Shown here: piece by piece, positions 1 to 7,591 of the stretch | Position numbering within the stretch: the first letter of the stretch is position 1 | Layout: every line of letters starts with the position of its first letter | From: Bacteroidales bacterium UBA1182 | Lineage (GTDB): Bacteria; Bacteroidota; Bacteroidia; Bacteroidales; Bacteroidaceae | Direction of reading: 5' to 3' | DNA: 13,786 nucleotides | Assembly: GCA_002310015.1 (NCBI GenBank) | Contig: DBYQ01000077.1 | Location: forward strand, 1-13,786 | Notes under the pieces: model-generated | Seen by the model: the letters and a program-made list of their open reading frames with translations, nothing else | What the model was told of the DNA's origin: nothing | Databases searched by the model: none | Position numbers and translations under genes: made by a program

Positions 1-725
1 GACAGGAAATAGGTGTTTCCGTAACCTCCGGTACCGATAACAACGGCGTGGGCTGAGCAACGCTTGATCTCACCGGTAACCAGGTCACGGTAGATGATAC
101 CGCGGGCACGCTCCTTACCCTCCTCATCCTTGATCATAACCAGATCAAGCATCTCGCAACGGGTAAACAGCTCAACGTTGCCCTGATGTACCTGATAGCT
201 CAGTGCTGAGTAAGCACCCAGAAGCAGCTGCTGACCGGTTTGACCGCGGGCATAGAATGTACGCGATACCTGAGCACCACCGAAAGAACGGTTGGCAAGT
301 GTGCCGCCGTACTCACGGGCAAAAGGAACACCCTGTGCTACGCACTGGTCTATGATATTGTTTGATACCTCGGCCAGACGGTAAACGTTGGCCTCACGTG
401 AACGGTAGTCACCGCCCTTAATGGTATCGTAGAAAAGACGATATACTGAGTCACCGTCGTTCTGGTAGTTCTTGGCGGCATTGATACCACCCTGTGCTGC
501 GATTGAGTGAGCACGACGGGGTGAATCCTGAATGCAGAAGCACTTTACCTTGAAACCAAGGTCACCGAGTGTAGCGGCTGCCGATGCGCCTGCCAGACCT
601 GAACCTACAACTATGATGTCAAGCTTACGCTTGTTAGCGGGGTTGACAAGTTTCTGATGAGCCTTATAGTTGGACCATTTTTCTGCCAACGGGCCTTCGG
701 GAATTTTTGAATCTATAGTAGCCAT
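1..725 (-). CDS. frdA: Fumarate reductase/succinate dehydrogenase flavoprotein subunit, N-terminal part (cut by window edge)
   Basis: Catalytic FAD subunit of the membrane-bound fumarate reductase/succinate dehydrogenase, which interconverts fumarate and succinate on the cytoplasmic side of the inner membrane. I translated the minus strand from ATG at 725-723; 241 codons are open to the window edge, so the C-terminal part is missing. Visible signatures are the dinucleotide-binding motif VVGSGLAGASAA (residues 39-50) and RRAHSIAAQGGINAA (70-84), in which His73 is the expected covalent FAD attachment residue. FGGAQVSRTFYARGQTGQQLL (148-168) and the second FAD contact VVIGTGGYGNTYF (228-240) are also present. 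The family is about 640-660 residues. The gene lies 19 bp after the cytochrome b gene on the same strand, the C-A(-B) order of Bacteroides-type complexes; the iron-sulfur subunit would be expected just outside the window. In anaerobic Bacteroidales the usual direction is fumarate reduction, hence frd rather than sdh; sequence alone cannot prove the direction. Confidence 0.96.
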   Translation of the reverse strand, partial: MATIDSKIPEGPLAEKWSNYKAHQKLVNPANKRKLDIIVVGSGLAGASAAATLGDLGFKVKCFCIQDSPRRAHSIAAQGGINAAKNYQNDGDSVYRLFYDTIKGGDYRSREANVYRLAEVSNNIIDQCVAQGVPFAREYGGTLANRSFGGAQVSRTFYARGQTGQQLLLGAYSALSYQVHQGNVELFTRCEMLDLVMIKDEEGKERARGIIYRDLVTGEIKRCSAHAVVIGTGGYGNTYFL

Positions 726-744
726 ATTCAAATACTTTTACGGT

Positions 745-1425
745 TTAACAAAGGCTCTTGAAAAAGTAGACATAAACCACGCTCAGGAAGCCAAGTATTA
801 CCAAAGTAACGTAGATGTTACCGATAACCTGCCAGCGGCGCTGCCATTTGGTGCCACTCCAGCCGACAGTCTGGAACATGCTCCAGAATCCGTGTGAAAG
901 ATGGAACCAGAGAGCGGCAAGCCAGATTGTGTAGATAATTACGTAATACCACTGTGAGAACGTGTACTGGATCAGGAAAGCGCCATCTGTAGGACCGTTC
1001 TGTCCTGCAACAAAGTTTGTGCCGTGAATGAGTTCCTGAAGCTGCATTTTTGACCAGAAATTGGCTAAATGCACCAATAGGCCCACAAGCACGATGATAC
1101 CCAGAACCAGCATGTTCTGTGAAGCCCACTCTACAGATTTTGGCCTCTCTGTAACAGCATATCTCTCACTGCCGCGTGCCCTCCTGTTCTGAATTGTCAG
1201 AATAAAGGCATAGACAAAATGGAGAGCCATAAGTATGGCCAAGCCATAAGTACCTACCTGTGCATACCAGTTTGCTCCCAGGAATTCGCAGATGACATTG
1301 TATGCATCGCCCGATATCAGGGCAACGCAGTTCATTGCCATGTGGAATGTCAGGAACAGGATCAGAGCGGCACCGGTGACGCTCATCACAACCTTACGTC
1401 CGATTGAAGAATCGATTAACCACAT
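745..1425 (-). CDS. frdC: Fumarate reductase/succinate dehydrogenase cytochrome b subunit (b558 family)
   Basis: Membrane anchor of the complex, carrying haem b and exchanging electrons with menaquinol. The 226-residue protein has five hydrophobic segments (about 12-35, 55-78, 104-124, 157-175, 200-222), the fold of single-chain type B diheme anchors such as those of Wolinella and Bacteroides. Candidate haem-ligand histidines sit in the segments: H28 (TFHMAMN), H69 (MALHFVYA), H119 (LVHLANFW), and H175/H178 (WFHLSHGFW). The N-terminus starts directly with the first amphipathic stretch and SSIGRKVVMSVTG, usual for this family, so ATG at 1425 fits. It is the first gene of the unit and is followed 19 bp later by the flavoprotein gene. 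A TAnnTTTG -7 box lies about 58 bp upstream of the start. Shorter reading frames on either strand inside this gene are shadows. Confidence 0.95.
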   Translation of the reverse strand: MWLIDSSIGRKVVMSVTGAALILFLTFHMAMNCVALISGDAYNVICEFLGANWYAQVGTYGLAILMALHFVYAFILTIQNRRARGSERYAVTERPKSVEWASQNMLVLGIIVLVGLLVHLANFWSKMQLQELIHGTNFVAGQNGPTDGAFLIQYTFSQWYYVIIYTIWLAALWFHLSHGFWSMFQTVGWSGTKWQRRWQVIGNIYVTLVILGFLSVVYVYFFKSLC

Positions 1426-1482
1426 AAAAGTTTAGTTTTTTGATTATGAATGTTTTAGTTTGTGCGCGTGTAAAATAGACTG

Positions 1483-1490
1483 CAAATATA
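1483..1490 (-). promoter_or_regulatory. Putative -7 promoter box for the frdCA unit
   Basis: Reading the minus strand gives TATATTTG, a full match to the Bacteroidetes primary sigma -7 consensus TAnnTTTG. It would place the transcript start near 1476 and give a leader of about 50 nt. I found no clear TTTG -33 element at the expected spacing upstream, so the call rests on the -7 box and position only. Confidence 0.5.
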
Positions 1491-1636
1491 CTCAATAATG
1501 TGTATTTTTCCTATAAGATATGAGACATTATTGCCTATTGCTGAGAATTGACAATCTTTACTTATCTTTGAAGAAGATACGCTGCGCCTCGGGATAAAAA
1601 TCAAACAAGTTTGTTTTTTCTCCTCTCGGTTTGCTG

Positions 1637-1644
1637 TATCTTTG
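1637..1644 (+). promoter_or_regulatory. Putative -7 promoter box for the rhodanese-MBL/PAP2 unit
   Basis: TATCTTTG matches the Bacteroidetes -7 consensus TAnnTTTG. A TTTG at 1610-1613 could be the -33 element, although the 23-bp spacer is slightly long. The ATG at 1664 follows 19 bp after the box. The same octamer TATCTTTG also occurs at 1563-1570 and could be a second, upstream promoter. Because the box lies upstream of 1664, the in-frame TTG at 1631 cannot be the start if this promoter is used. Confidence 0.55.
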
Positions 1645-1663
1645 TCCAGTTAAACAATTCCAT

Positions 1664-2713
1664 ATGAAAAAACTGAAACTAACCTTATCCATGTGCATGT
1701 CTCTGCTTGGCTTTACTTCATGCAACTGCAGTAATTGGGCTGATATGAATCCCGATGAGTTTCACCAGGCAATATTGTCTGCCGGAACTTGTGTAATTGA
1801 TGTGCGTACACCCCAGGAGTACAATGAAGGACATCTTCCAAACGCCATAAACATTGACTGGCAAAAGGATGGATTTATTGATGAAATCAGTAAAAATTTA
1901 GACAAATCAACCCGTCTTGCCATTTACTGTCGAAGCGGAAGACGCAGCGCTGCCGCTGCCTCCGTACTGAGTGAAGCAGGTTATCAGGTAGTAAACCTTA
2001 AAGAGGGGTATATGAGTTGGACAGATGCAGGCAAACCAGTCAACACCTATGAAATTGAGTGTTTCATGGACGGCAACGAACCTGTTGTCCTTACTCTCAT
2101 CAAACACGGCACGCTGGCAGTTTTCTATAAAGGAGCCTACATACATTTTGATCCGGTAAGCGGATACGGCAAAAACACAGATTATGCAACTGAATTCCCA
2201 AAAGCCGATGCCGTACTGGTAACCCATGAGCACGGCGACCATTTGGACAAGAATGCCATAACCGCCCTTTCATCGGATAAAACCATACTTCTGCTCAATG
2301 CCAAGTCACAGGGACAGATAGGTATGGGAAAGAGTATAGCCAACTTTGAAAAAGCCGATTTGCCGCAAGGCATCAGGCTTGACGTTGTCCCAGCATACAA
2401 CACCACACCCGGACGCGAGCAGTTCCATCCCAAGAACAACGGAAACGGTTATATACTCACTTTCCCGAATGGTTTCAGACTATATGTAGCAGGTGATACT
2501 GAAGATCTTCCTGAAATGGCCGACATCAAGAATATAGATGTGGCTTTCCTGCCTGTAAACCAGCCCTACACAATGACCGTTGAACAGTGCGTAAAGGCTG
2601 CAAACATCATAAGACCAAAGGTTTTGATACCTTACCATTTCAGCCAGACAGACCTGAACGGACTGCCTGCACTGCTGCCTGATATTGATGTGAGATTAAG
2701 AAATATGCAATAA
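1664..2713 (+). CDS. Lipoprotein with an N-terminal rhodanese domain fused to a UlaG-like metallo-beta-lactamase-fold hydrolase
   Basis: A predicted two-domain envelope enzyme of 349 residues from ATG 1664. The frame is open back to TTG 1631, but that adds 11 residues ahead of a clear signal sequence and overlaps the promoter. Signal and lipobox: MKKLK, hydrophobic core, then GFTSC with C20 as the lipidation cysteine. Residues about 25-125 form a rhodanese (sulfur transferase) domain with DVRTPQEYNEGHLPNAINID and active-site loop CRSGRRS (89-95; C89 is the persulfide cysteine). Residues about 135-349 form an MBL-fold domain with metal motif THEHGDH (187-193) plus H255, D278 (AGDTED) and H325 (PYHFS), resembling UlaG/lactamase_B_3 hydrolases. 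All key residues are present, so both domains are probably active. Known MBL-rhodanese fusions of the persulfide dioxygenase type (ETHE1-like, CstB) have the MBL domain first; here the order is reversed and the MBL subtype differs. The substrate is unknown. The PAP2 gene follows after 18 bp. Confidence 0.9.
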   Translation: MKKLKLTLSMCMSLLGFTSCNCSNWADMNPDEFHQAILSAGTCVIDVRTPQEYNEGHLPNAINIDWQKDGFIDEISKNLDKSTRLAIYCRSGRRSAAAASVLSEAGYQVVNLKEGYMSWTDAGKPVNTYEIECFMDGNEPVVLTLIKHGTLAVFYKGAYIHFDPVSGYGKNTDYATEFPKADAVLVTHEHGDHLDKNAITALSSDKTILLLNAKSQGQIGMGKSIANFEKADLPQGIRLDVVPAYNTTPGREQFHPKNNGNGYILTFPNGFRLYVAGDTEDLPEMADIKNIDVAFLPVNQPYTMTVEQCVKAANIIRPKVLIPYHFSQTDLNGLPALLPDIDVRLRNMQ

Positions 2714-2731
2714 CAAATACCTGTTTACATA

Positions 2732-4135
2732 ATGAAAGTTTTTTACAAAAGACTCTACGCCACTTTTGCCGTAGCGTTGTTTACGGGCTTAAGTTTTGCC
2801 CAGACAGAGAAAGATACCGTTTATGTTTTCCTTGAGAATATGCCCGATGCCGGCATCTATCTGCCGCCACCACCCGATATGCTCAGCCCGCAATACGCCG
2901 ATGACTTTGCCCAGTGGCAATGGGGCAAGACCGTACGTCCAACCCAACGCGGCCAGCAAGCCAACGATGATTCCCAATGGGGAATTAACGGAATGATAAG
3001 AATACATCAGGGAACCCTGGGTTTTGAAATAAGCAAGGAGAAGACTCCCGCCATCTATAAGTTGCTCTACAACGTACTGTGGACAGAGAACCAGAGTACA
3101 CACAATGCCAAGCGCAAATACATGCGCACACGCCCGTTTGCTCAGTACAACGAGCATACATGGGGCCGCTTTGACAATGAGCGTGAGCTCCGTTTCAACG
3201 GATCATATCCGTCAGGTCACACTGCACTTGGTTGGAGTACCGCACTTGTTCTCTCTGAGATGGTTCCTGAACTGCAGGATACCCTGTTACGTACCGGATA
3301 CCAGTATGGTGAGAGCCGCGTTATTGTAGGCGCCCACTACCAGAGTGATGTTGACGCAGGTTTCCTGTGTGGCGCCACAGCTGTGGCCGTAATGCATGCC
3401 AGCCAGTATTTCCAGAAAGACCTGGAGGCAGCCCGCAAGGAGTACTGCATAATCAAGGGCATCAAGAATGTAAGCCAGACAGAAGGATTTCCCGATGGAA
3501 ACAAGGTTTTTGACGGTCCTGTCACAGAGGATAGCCACCGTTTCTACGGTGATGTAATAAAGTATTACGAGACTCTTCCTGAAAGGGAAACCGAGCGTGG
3601 TGAGCAGGCTAAGATTGATGCAGACAACAGCGTTGAGGCTATGATGAAGACTTTCAGTACTCCCGCATTTGAAATAAGCCGCGAGTCAAACCCCGCCATT
3701 GCAGCTCTGCTGGATTATACAAGGGATAACCTCATCAAAACCGCCGGTGAACTGGGCAGTACCACATTCCGCGAGCGCCCCTATGTGAGACTCAATCCCC
3801 GTAGGAACAAGACATTGATCAGTGAAGATGAGGATACCTTAAAAGCAACAACCAGTTATCCTTCAACACATTCAGAGATTGGTTGGGGACTTGCCTTGCT
3901 GCTTGTAGAAATAGGTCCACGTGAGGCTGCCAACGATATACTTGGACGTGGATTCGAGTACGGCCGCAGCCGCGTCATTGCCGGTTACAACTACCCCAGC
4001 GATGTTCAGACCGCCCGCCTGTGGGCATCGGCCACCCTAGCCCACCTGCATACCATGCCGGAATTCCATAAACTCCTGCAGGCCGCCAAGGATGAACTCA
4101 ATCCTCCTGCCAAAGGCAAGAAGAAAAGGAAATGA
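2732..4135 (+). CDS. Secreted tandem PAP2-family acid phosphatase; second domain catalytically degenerate
   Basis: A periplasmic or secreted phosphatase of 467 residues. The N-terminal signal peptide ends near FTGLSFAQ (residues 17-24) and no other membrane span is evident, as in class A bacterial acid phosphatases (PhoN-like). Domain 1 (about 85-240) has all three PAP2 motifs: K127-x6-R134-P135, PSGH (160-163), and SR-x5-H-x3-D (S195, R196, H202, D206). Domain 2 (about 300-455) repeats the layout: RP (349-350), PSTH (377-380) and SR-x5-N-x3-D (S413, R414, N420, D424). The motif-1 lysine position is G342 and the nucleophilic histidine is replaced by N420, so domain 2 should not hydrolyse phosphate. 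Each domain begins with a similar FEISxExxPAI segment (98-107 and 313-322), evidence of internal duplication. The C-terminus is basic (KGKKKRK). Class A enzymes are usually about 230-280 residues with one domain. Probably co-transcribed with the upstream lipoprotein gene. Substrate not predictable. Confidence 0.93.
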   Translation: MKVFYKRLYATFAVALFTGLSFAQTEKDTVYVFLENMPDAGIYLPPPPDMLSPQYADDFAQWQWGKTVRPTQRGQQANDDSQWGINGMIRIHQGTLGFEISKEKTPAIYKLLYNVLWTENQSTHNAKRKYMRTRPFAQYNEHTWGRFDNERELRFNGSYPSGHTALGWSTALVLSEMVPELQDTLLRTGYQYGESRVIVGAHYQSDVDAGFLCGATAVAVMHASQYFQKDLEAARKEYCIIKGIKNVSQTEGFPDGNKVFDGPVTEDSHRFYGDVIKYYETLPERETERGEQAKIDADNSVEAMMKTFSTPAFEISRESNPAIAALLDYTRDNLIKTAGELGSTTFRERPYVRLNPRRNKTLISEDEDTLKATTSYPSTHSEIGWGLALLLVEIGPREAANDILGRGFEYGRSRVIAGYNYPSDVQTARLWASATLAHLHTMPEFHKLLQAAKDELNPPAKGKKKRK

Positions 4136-4151
4136 CAATACTGACTGATAA

Positions 4152-4188
4152 AAAATCGTGGTGGAATGGGCTATTCCACCACGATTTT
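4152..4188. terminator. Bidirectional rho-independent terminator
   Basis: A perfect 16-bp inverted repeat (AAAATCGTGGTGGAAT at 4152-4167, its complement at 4173-4188) with a 5-nt loop. The stem ends in an A run on one side and a T run on the other, so it can act on both strands. It sits 16 bp after the PAP2 stop and 1 bp from the stop of the convergent propeller gene, serving both units. Confidence 0.9.
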
Positions 4189-4189
4189 G

Positions 4190-5371
4190 TTATTTGAAAG
4201 TGAACACCAGAAGGATTGGGTTAGACTCATCATCCATCTCGCTTACTGCTTTCCGGAACAGTTCATTATCAGGAATCCTTCCATACTGCAGAAAACTACG
4301 GATTACATCCGGATTTACCCAGCATGCAATGCTGTGACCATCGTCCATGACAGCACATGAGAAATTGAAAAAAGATCTGAAAACACCGTCATCTCCGGTT
4401 TCATCGACCGCAAAAGTCTGCTTTTTCCTATGGTCATAGACCAACATCGGCAGATAATGATAATGCTGTGTATATCTTACAATTGAGTAATCCTCAAACT
4501 CTATAAAGGCTCCGCCAAAGTTGGGCTGTTCAAAAAAGTTTGTCATCCAATACATAATATCATCCTCTGTGTGATACTCCTTATCCCACATAGGAACCAG
4601 GTTCTTGGGACGCAACTGAAGGTTATACTTGGGAACCGCTGTACCGTCATCGTTCATTTTGTAGATTATGTTGTTCTCCAGCAACGTAAAGAAGACTGTG
4701 CCGCAATACCTGTAAAGCAGACCTCTGGACATACCATAATCACTCCTGCGTGTCTTAAAATACATGTCTTCACCGAAACATCCTATTATCTCACCCTTGC
4801 GGTCAGCTATATATATCTCACTTGCATTTATTCTGTCGTCATCAGCTGATATGTCACAAGCGGATTCATATACAAGGGTGTCATTGTTCAGGTATTCAAC
4901 ACCGTGAGGATAGCCTTGGATAGAAAAATCGGATACGTATTTGCCGTCGACCGTAAACTCCGTAATCCTCTTTTTCATATCATCGACAATGGCAATATTG
5001 CCGTTGGGTGTTATGCATATGCTACGGATATCCAGATACTCCTTAGGGCCATTGCCGTGTGATGATATATTTCTTACGAATTTACCGTTTTCATCGAATA
5101 TTTTCACGACTTTATTACTCATGTCAAAGACAACAAAAACGCCATTTGTATAGGCCAACTGGTAAATATCACCTATCATGCTGGAGGGACCGGCGGTCTC
5201 CAGCTGAATCACCCTGGTCAATTCCAAAATATCATCCGCTTTCAATACCGCGGTACTGTCGGGATCATAGAGGATTGTCTCCGCCTCCGGACTATCCACA
5301 GAGACACTGCCCTTACAGGCAATTAACGCAAACATAATAGATACAAGGACTGAATTGAGCAACTTTCTCAT
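4190..5371 (-). CDS. Six-bladed beta-propeller lipoprotein (DUF5128/NHL-like)
   Basis: A predicted surface or periplasmic lipoprotein of 393 residues. The signal sequence ends in a clean lipobox LIAC with C19 lipidated. The body shows NHL-type beta-propeller blades: about 66-95 (GDIYQLAYTNGVFVVFD then VVKIFDENGKFVRN), 103-145 with the blade-typical GxGPxEY segment SSHGNGPKEYLD (103-114) and NGNIAIVDDMKKRITEF (123-139), and further strand-turn repeats to the C-terminus. This family is very common in Bacteroides and Prevotella and binds unknown ligands; many members follow operon partners with unrelated functions. The gene is last in its unit, 18 bp after the TSUP transporter, and ends at the shared terminator. 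Function beyond ligand or protein binding cannot be inferred. ATG at 5371 is chosen because the lipoprotein signal begins immediately. Confidence 0.85.
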   Translation of the reverse strand: MRKLLNSVLVSIMFALIACKGSVSVDSPEAETILYDPDSTAVLKADDILELTRVIQLETAGPSSMIGDIYQLAYTNGVFVVFDMSNKVVKIFDENGKFVRNISSHGNGPKEYLDIRSICITPNGNIAIVDDMKKRITEFTVDGKYVSDFSIQGYPHGVEYLNNDTLVYESACDISADDDRINASEIYIADRKGEIIGCFGEDMYFKTRRSDYGMSRGLLYRYCGTVFFTLLENNIIYKMNDDGTAVPKYNLQLRPKNLVPMWDKEYHTEDDIMYWMTNFFEQPNFGGAFIEFEDYSIVRYTQHYHYLPMLVYDHRKKQTFAVDETGDDGVFRSFFNFSCAVMDDGHSIACWVNPDVIRSFLQYGRIPDNELFRKAVSEMDDESNPILLVFTFK

Positions 5372-5389
5372 ATTACTGATTATTGGTTA

Positions 5390-6115
5390 TTACATAGTTG
5401 AAAGGATGATTATGCCGCAGATTCCTATATAGGCATAGACCACGTACCGGAACACCTGCGCAGGAATACGTTCAAAGACCTTGGTTCCGATGTAAGTGCC
5501 CAGAAAGACACCCGCAATACCTGCTACGTAGGCCTTGCAAACGGACAAGGTGAGGAATCCGCTGCCTGCACGGAAAAATGTCATAGCCAGATTACCCAGG
5601 CAGAAATACATGGAGATTATGGCCATGTAATGGTCCTTATCCTTCTCGGAGGAAATGAAGTATAGCACTGCCGGCGGTCCCTGCATGCCAAAGAAACCTC
5701 CCATGAGTCCGCTCAGGCTGCCGGTGATTATCTGCGCTTTCACCGTAGGTTTTATGCGAATCTTGCCTCCCAGAGTGAGGAAATATATGCTTATCAGGAT
5801 AAGGATGATTCCAAGCGACATGGTAAGGGACCTGAGCTGCATGCGGGACAGCATGTAGACCGCACCGCCAGAAACCACGATGAATGTTATCAGAATAGGC
5901 CATAGATGCTTCCAGATAATCAGTTTCCACATCCTGCTGCATATGATCAGGGTTGTAGTGAGTGCCAACAATCCGGACAGTGTCGTAGCCTCACCGTATG
6001 ACGGCATCAGGAACGGCAGGACCGTCATGATGAATATCCCGAACCCGAATCCTGTGGTACGCTCCACGAAACTGGCTCCTACGGAAAGCAACGCTATGAG
6101 AAGATAATCTGTCAT
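5390..6115 (-). CDS. TSUP (TauE/SafE) family membrane transporter
   Basis: An inner-membrane transporter of 241 residues in the sulfite exporter/anion permease family, members of which move small sulfur-containing or organic anions. About seven or eight hydrophobic segments can be seen. The two pseudo-symmetric halves carry the usual signatures: ASFVERTTGFGFGIFIM near the N-terminus (14-30) and GLMGGFFGMQGPPAVLYF (136-153) in the second half. The length is normal for the family (about 240-260). Its start overlaps the stop of the EamA gene by 4 bp (ATGA, 6112-6115), so translation is probably coupled. The substrate is not predictable: family members handle sulfite, sulfoacetate, taurine-derived anions and others. 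Confidence 0.88.
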   Translation of the reverse strand: MTDYLLIALLSVGASFVERTTGFGFGIFIMTVLPFLMPSYGEATTLSGLLALTTTLIICSRMWKLIIWKHLWPILITFIVVSGGAVYMLSRMQLRSLTMSLGIILILISIYFLTLGGKIRIKPTVKAQIITGSLSGLMGGFFGMQGPPAVLYFISSEKDKDHYMAIISMYFCLGNLAMTFFRAGSGFLTLSVCKAYVAGIAGVFLGTYIGTKVFERIPAQVFRYVVYAYIGICGIIILSTM

Positions 6116-7035
6116 CTAAGGCTCTTTTTGGGAACAAAATTAACCAGGCCTACCCCTGTAAAAACCAGAACAGAGGCTATCACCTTAAGCAGTGTCAGGC
6201 TGTCCAGCCCCAGAGCCAGCGCAATGACCATGGCAATGACCGGCTGCACATAGGTGTACATGCAGACCACTACCGGACGCAGGCGCTTCTGCCCTATGGG
6301 AATGAGGAAATAGGCGATGAACGTGGCGCAAACCACAACATATGCCACCTGCCACATCACATCCATGGAAACCGCACCCAGATTTGAAACCTTGAATGCG
6401 CCGAAACAGAAAGGCAGAGCCATGACAGATGAGAACAGGAACATCCATTTCATGAATGTAACTACGGAGTATTTCCGGATCACAGGCTTGAAAATCCCCA
6501 CATAAGACGCAAAGCAGATGCCGTTTACAATCATTCCCACAATACCCCAAACTGACGTTGAATCGGCACCGGAGTTGATTGAAACGCAGTTGAAAATAAG
6601 GATGAACACACCCACCAGGCTAAGCGCTATACCCGCAACCCCGCTCCATGTAATCCTCTCCTTAATCACTATGGCCGATATTACCAGAGTCATGATAGGT
6701 GTGAGTGTGCTGAGTATGGATGCATCGATCGCGGTAGTTTTGGTTATGGCAAAAAGGAACGAAAGCTGAGTCAGGAACAGCCCCAGGAATGATGCCAGAG
6801 CCACTTTCCACATATCAGCCCTCTCTATCTGCTCATGCGGAGACTCAAACAGGGACCATATCCAGAACAGCACCATTGCGCCGAAAGAGCGCAGGCAGAA
6901 CAGAGCCATAGGAGTGATGTTCCCGTCAATGGCAATGTTCTTGCAGGTTATTATGTTGAACCCGAATATGGCATATGCCCCAAAGCAAGCCAAATTGCCG
7001 GTCAATACACCGTTTTTAAGCTTATCATTCTCCAT
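6112..7035 (-). CDS. EamA/DMT-family transporter
   Basis: A drug/metabolite-type transporter of 307 residues with ten hydrophobic segments in two EamA repeats. The first repeat (about 10-150) ends in the typical VIKERITWSGVAGIALSLVGV segment; the second (about 163-300) ends with LKVIASVLVFTGVGLVNF. Family members export amino acids, metabolites or drugs, or exchange nucleotide sugars, so the substrate is unknown. The start at 7035 lies 2 bp after the GNAT stop, and its stop overlaps the TSUP start. With GNAT, TSUP and the propeller lipoprotein it forms a four-gene unit. An acetyltransferase next to an exporter could mean that modification and export act on the same compound, but that is speculation. 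Confidence 0.92.
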   Translation of the reverse strand: MENDKLKNGVLTGNLACFGAYAIFGFNIITCKNIAIDGNITPMALFCLRSFGAMVLFWIWSLFESPHEQIERADMWKVALASFLGLFLTQLSFLFAITKTTAIDASILSTLTPIMTLVISAIVIKERITWSGVAGIALSLVGVFILIFNCVSINSGADSTSVWGIVGMIVNGICFASYVGIFKPVIRKYSVVTFMKWMFLFSSVMALPFCFGAFKVSNLGAVSMDVMWQVAYVVVCATFIAYFLIPIGQKRLRPVVVCMYTYVQPVIAMVIALALGLDSLTLLKVIASVLVFTGVGLVNFVPKKSLR

Positions 7036-7037
7036 GG

Positions 7038-7553
7038 TCAGATGTCAATGCCCATTATGTAGTCATTCATGTAAAAACCGTTTCCAATGGGAAAATCACC
7101 CTGTCTTAGTATAGAGAGTCTCTGGTTACGGTAGAATCCAACCGCCGGATTATTACGGTTCACGTTCAACTCAATCCTGGCCTTGACAGACACCTTGTTG
7201 TCACGCACATGCTGCTTTGCAGTTTCCAAAAGCCTGTTACCCAGCCCGATACCTTGCGCTGATGGCATGACATAAATCTTCTCCAGGTGCCAAACCTCTG
7301 TCCCGTCAGCATCCACAGAGTCCTTTCTGACCGATACATACCCTTGCGGTTCGTCATCGGCCCAAGCAATATAATATACATGTCCGCTGTTCACCTGATT
7401 CTGCAAATTGGCTAAAGAATACATCCATTCCATCATATAATCCATCTGCTCAGGTGACAGTATTGACTTGTAAGTCTGACGGAAAACAATCTCCGCCATC
7501 TCATGAATAACCTTCAAGTCTGCGTTGCCGGCGCGCCTTATATCAACATCCAT
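7038..7553 (-). CDS. GNAT-family N-acetyltransferase
   Basis: A cytoplasmic acetyl-CoA-dependent acetyltransferase of 171 residues. The GNAT core is clear: the N-terminal strand/helix IRRAGNADLKVI (5-16), and motif A LEKIYVMPSAQGIGLGNRLL (90-109) with the acetyl-CoA pyrophosphate loop QGIGLG. Motif B follows in LNVNRNNPAVGFYRNQ (129-144), the NxxNxxAxxFY pattern of RimI/YjgM-like members. The acceptor (small molecule, peptide or protein N-terminus) cannot be told. It is first in the minus-strand unit, with a TAnnTTTG -7 box 17 bp upstream of its ATG. Upstream of that box begins the 296-bp inverted-repeat element. Confidence 0.92.
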   Translation of the reverse strand: MDVDIRRAGNADLKVIHEMAEIVFRQTYKSILSPEQMDYMMEWMYSLANLQNQVNSGHVYYIAWADDEPQGYVSVRKDSVDADGTEVWHLEKIYVMPSAQGIGLGNRLLETAKQHVRDNKVSVKARIELNVNRNNPAVGFYRNQRLSILRQGDFPIGNGFYMNDYIMGIDI

Positions 7554-7570
7554 CTTACGATTGTTTTGCG

Positions 7571-7578
7571 CAAAAGTA
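7571..7578 (-). promoter_or_regulatory. Putative -7 promoter box for the GNAT-EamA-TSUP-propeller unit
   Basis: The minus strand reads TACTTTTG, a match to TAnnTTTG, 17 bp upstream of the GNAT start. That gives a leader of roughly 10 nt, like the rhodanese-MBL gene. No TTTG -33 element is seen; the position where it should be falls at the edge of the inverted-repeat element (from 7592). Confidence 0.55.
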
Positions 7579-7591
7579 CAACAAATGCACC

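Noticed and set aside
394..401. TCACGTGA core resembling parS
   Set aside because: It is inside the frdA coding region and matches only about 10 of 16 bases of the full site.
745..1425. Several shorter frames on both strands inside the cytochrome b gene
   Set aside because: They are shadows of a clear family member, and their products have no recognisable features.
1631..1663. TTG start extending the rhodanese-MBL protein by 11 residues
   Set aside because: The extension overlaps the likely -7 box and would put residues ahead of a normal lipoprotein signal that begins at ATG 1664.
3917..3924. CCACGTGA core resembling parS
   Set aside because: It is inside the PAP2 coding region and only about 11 of 16 bases fit the parS consensus; the outer TGTT and AACA parts are missing.
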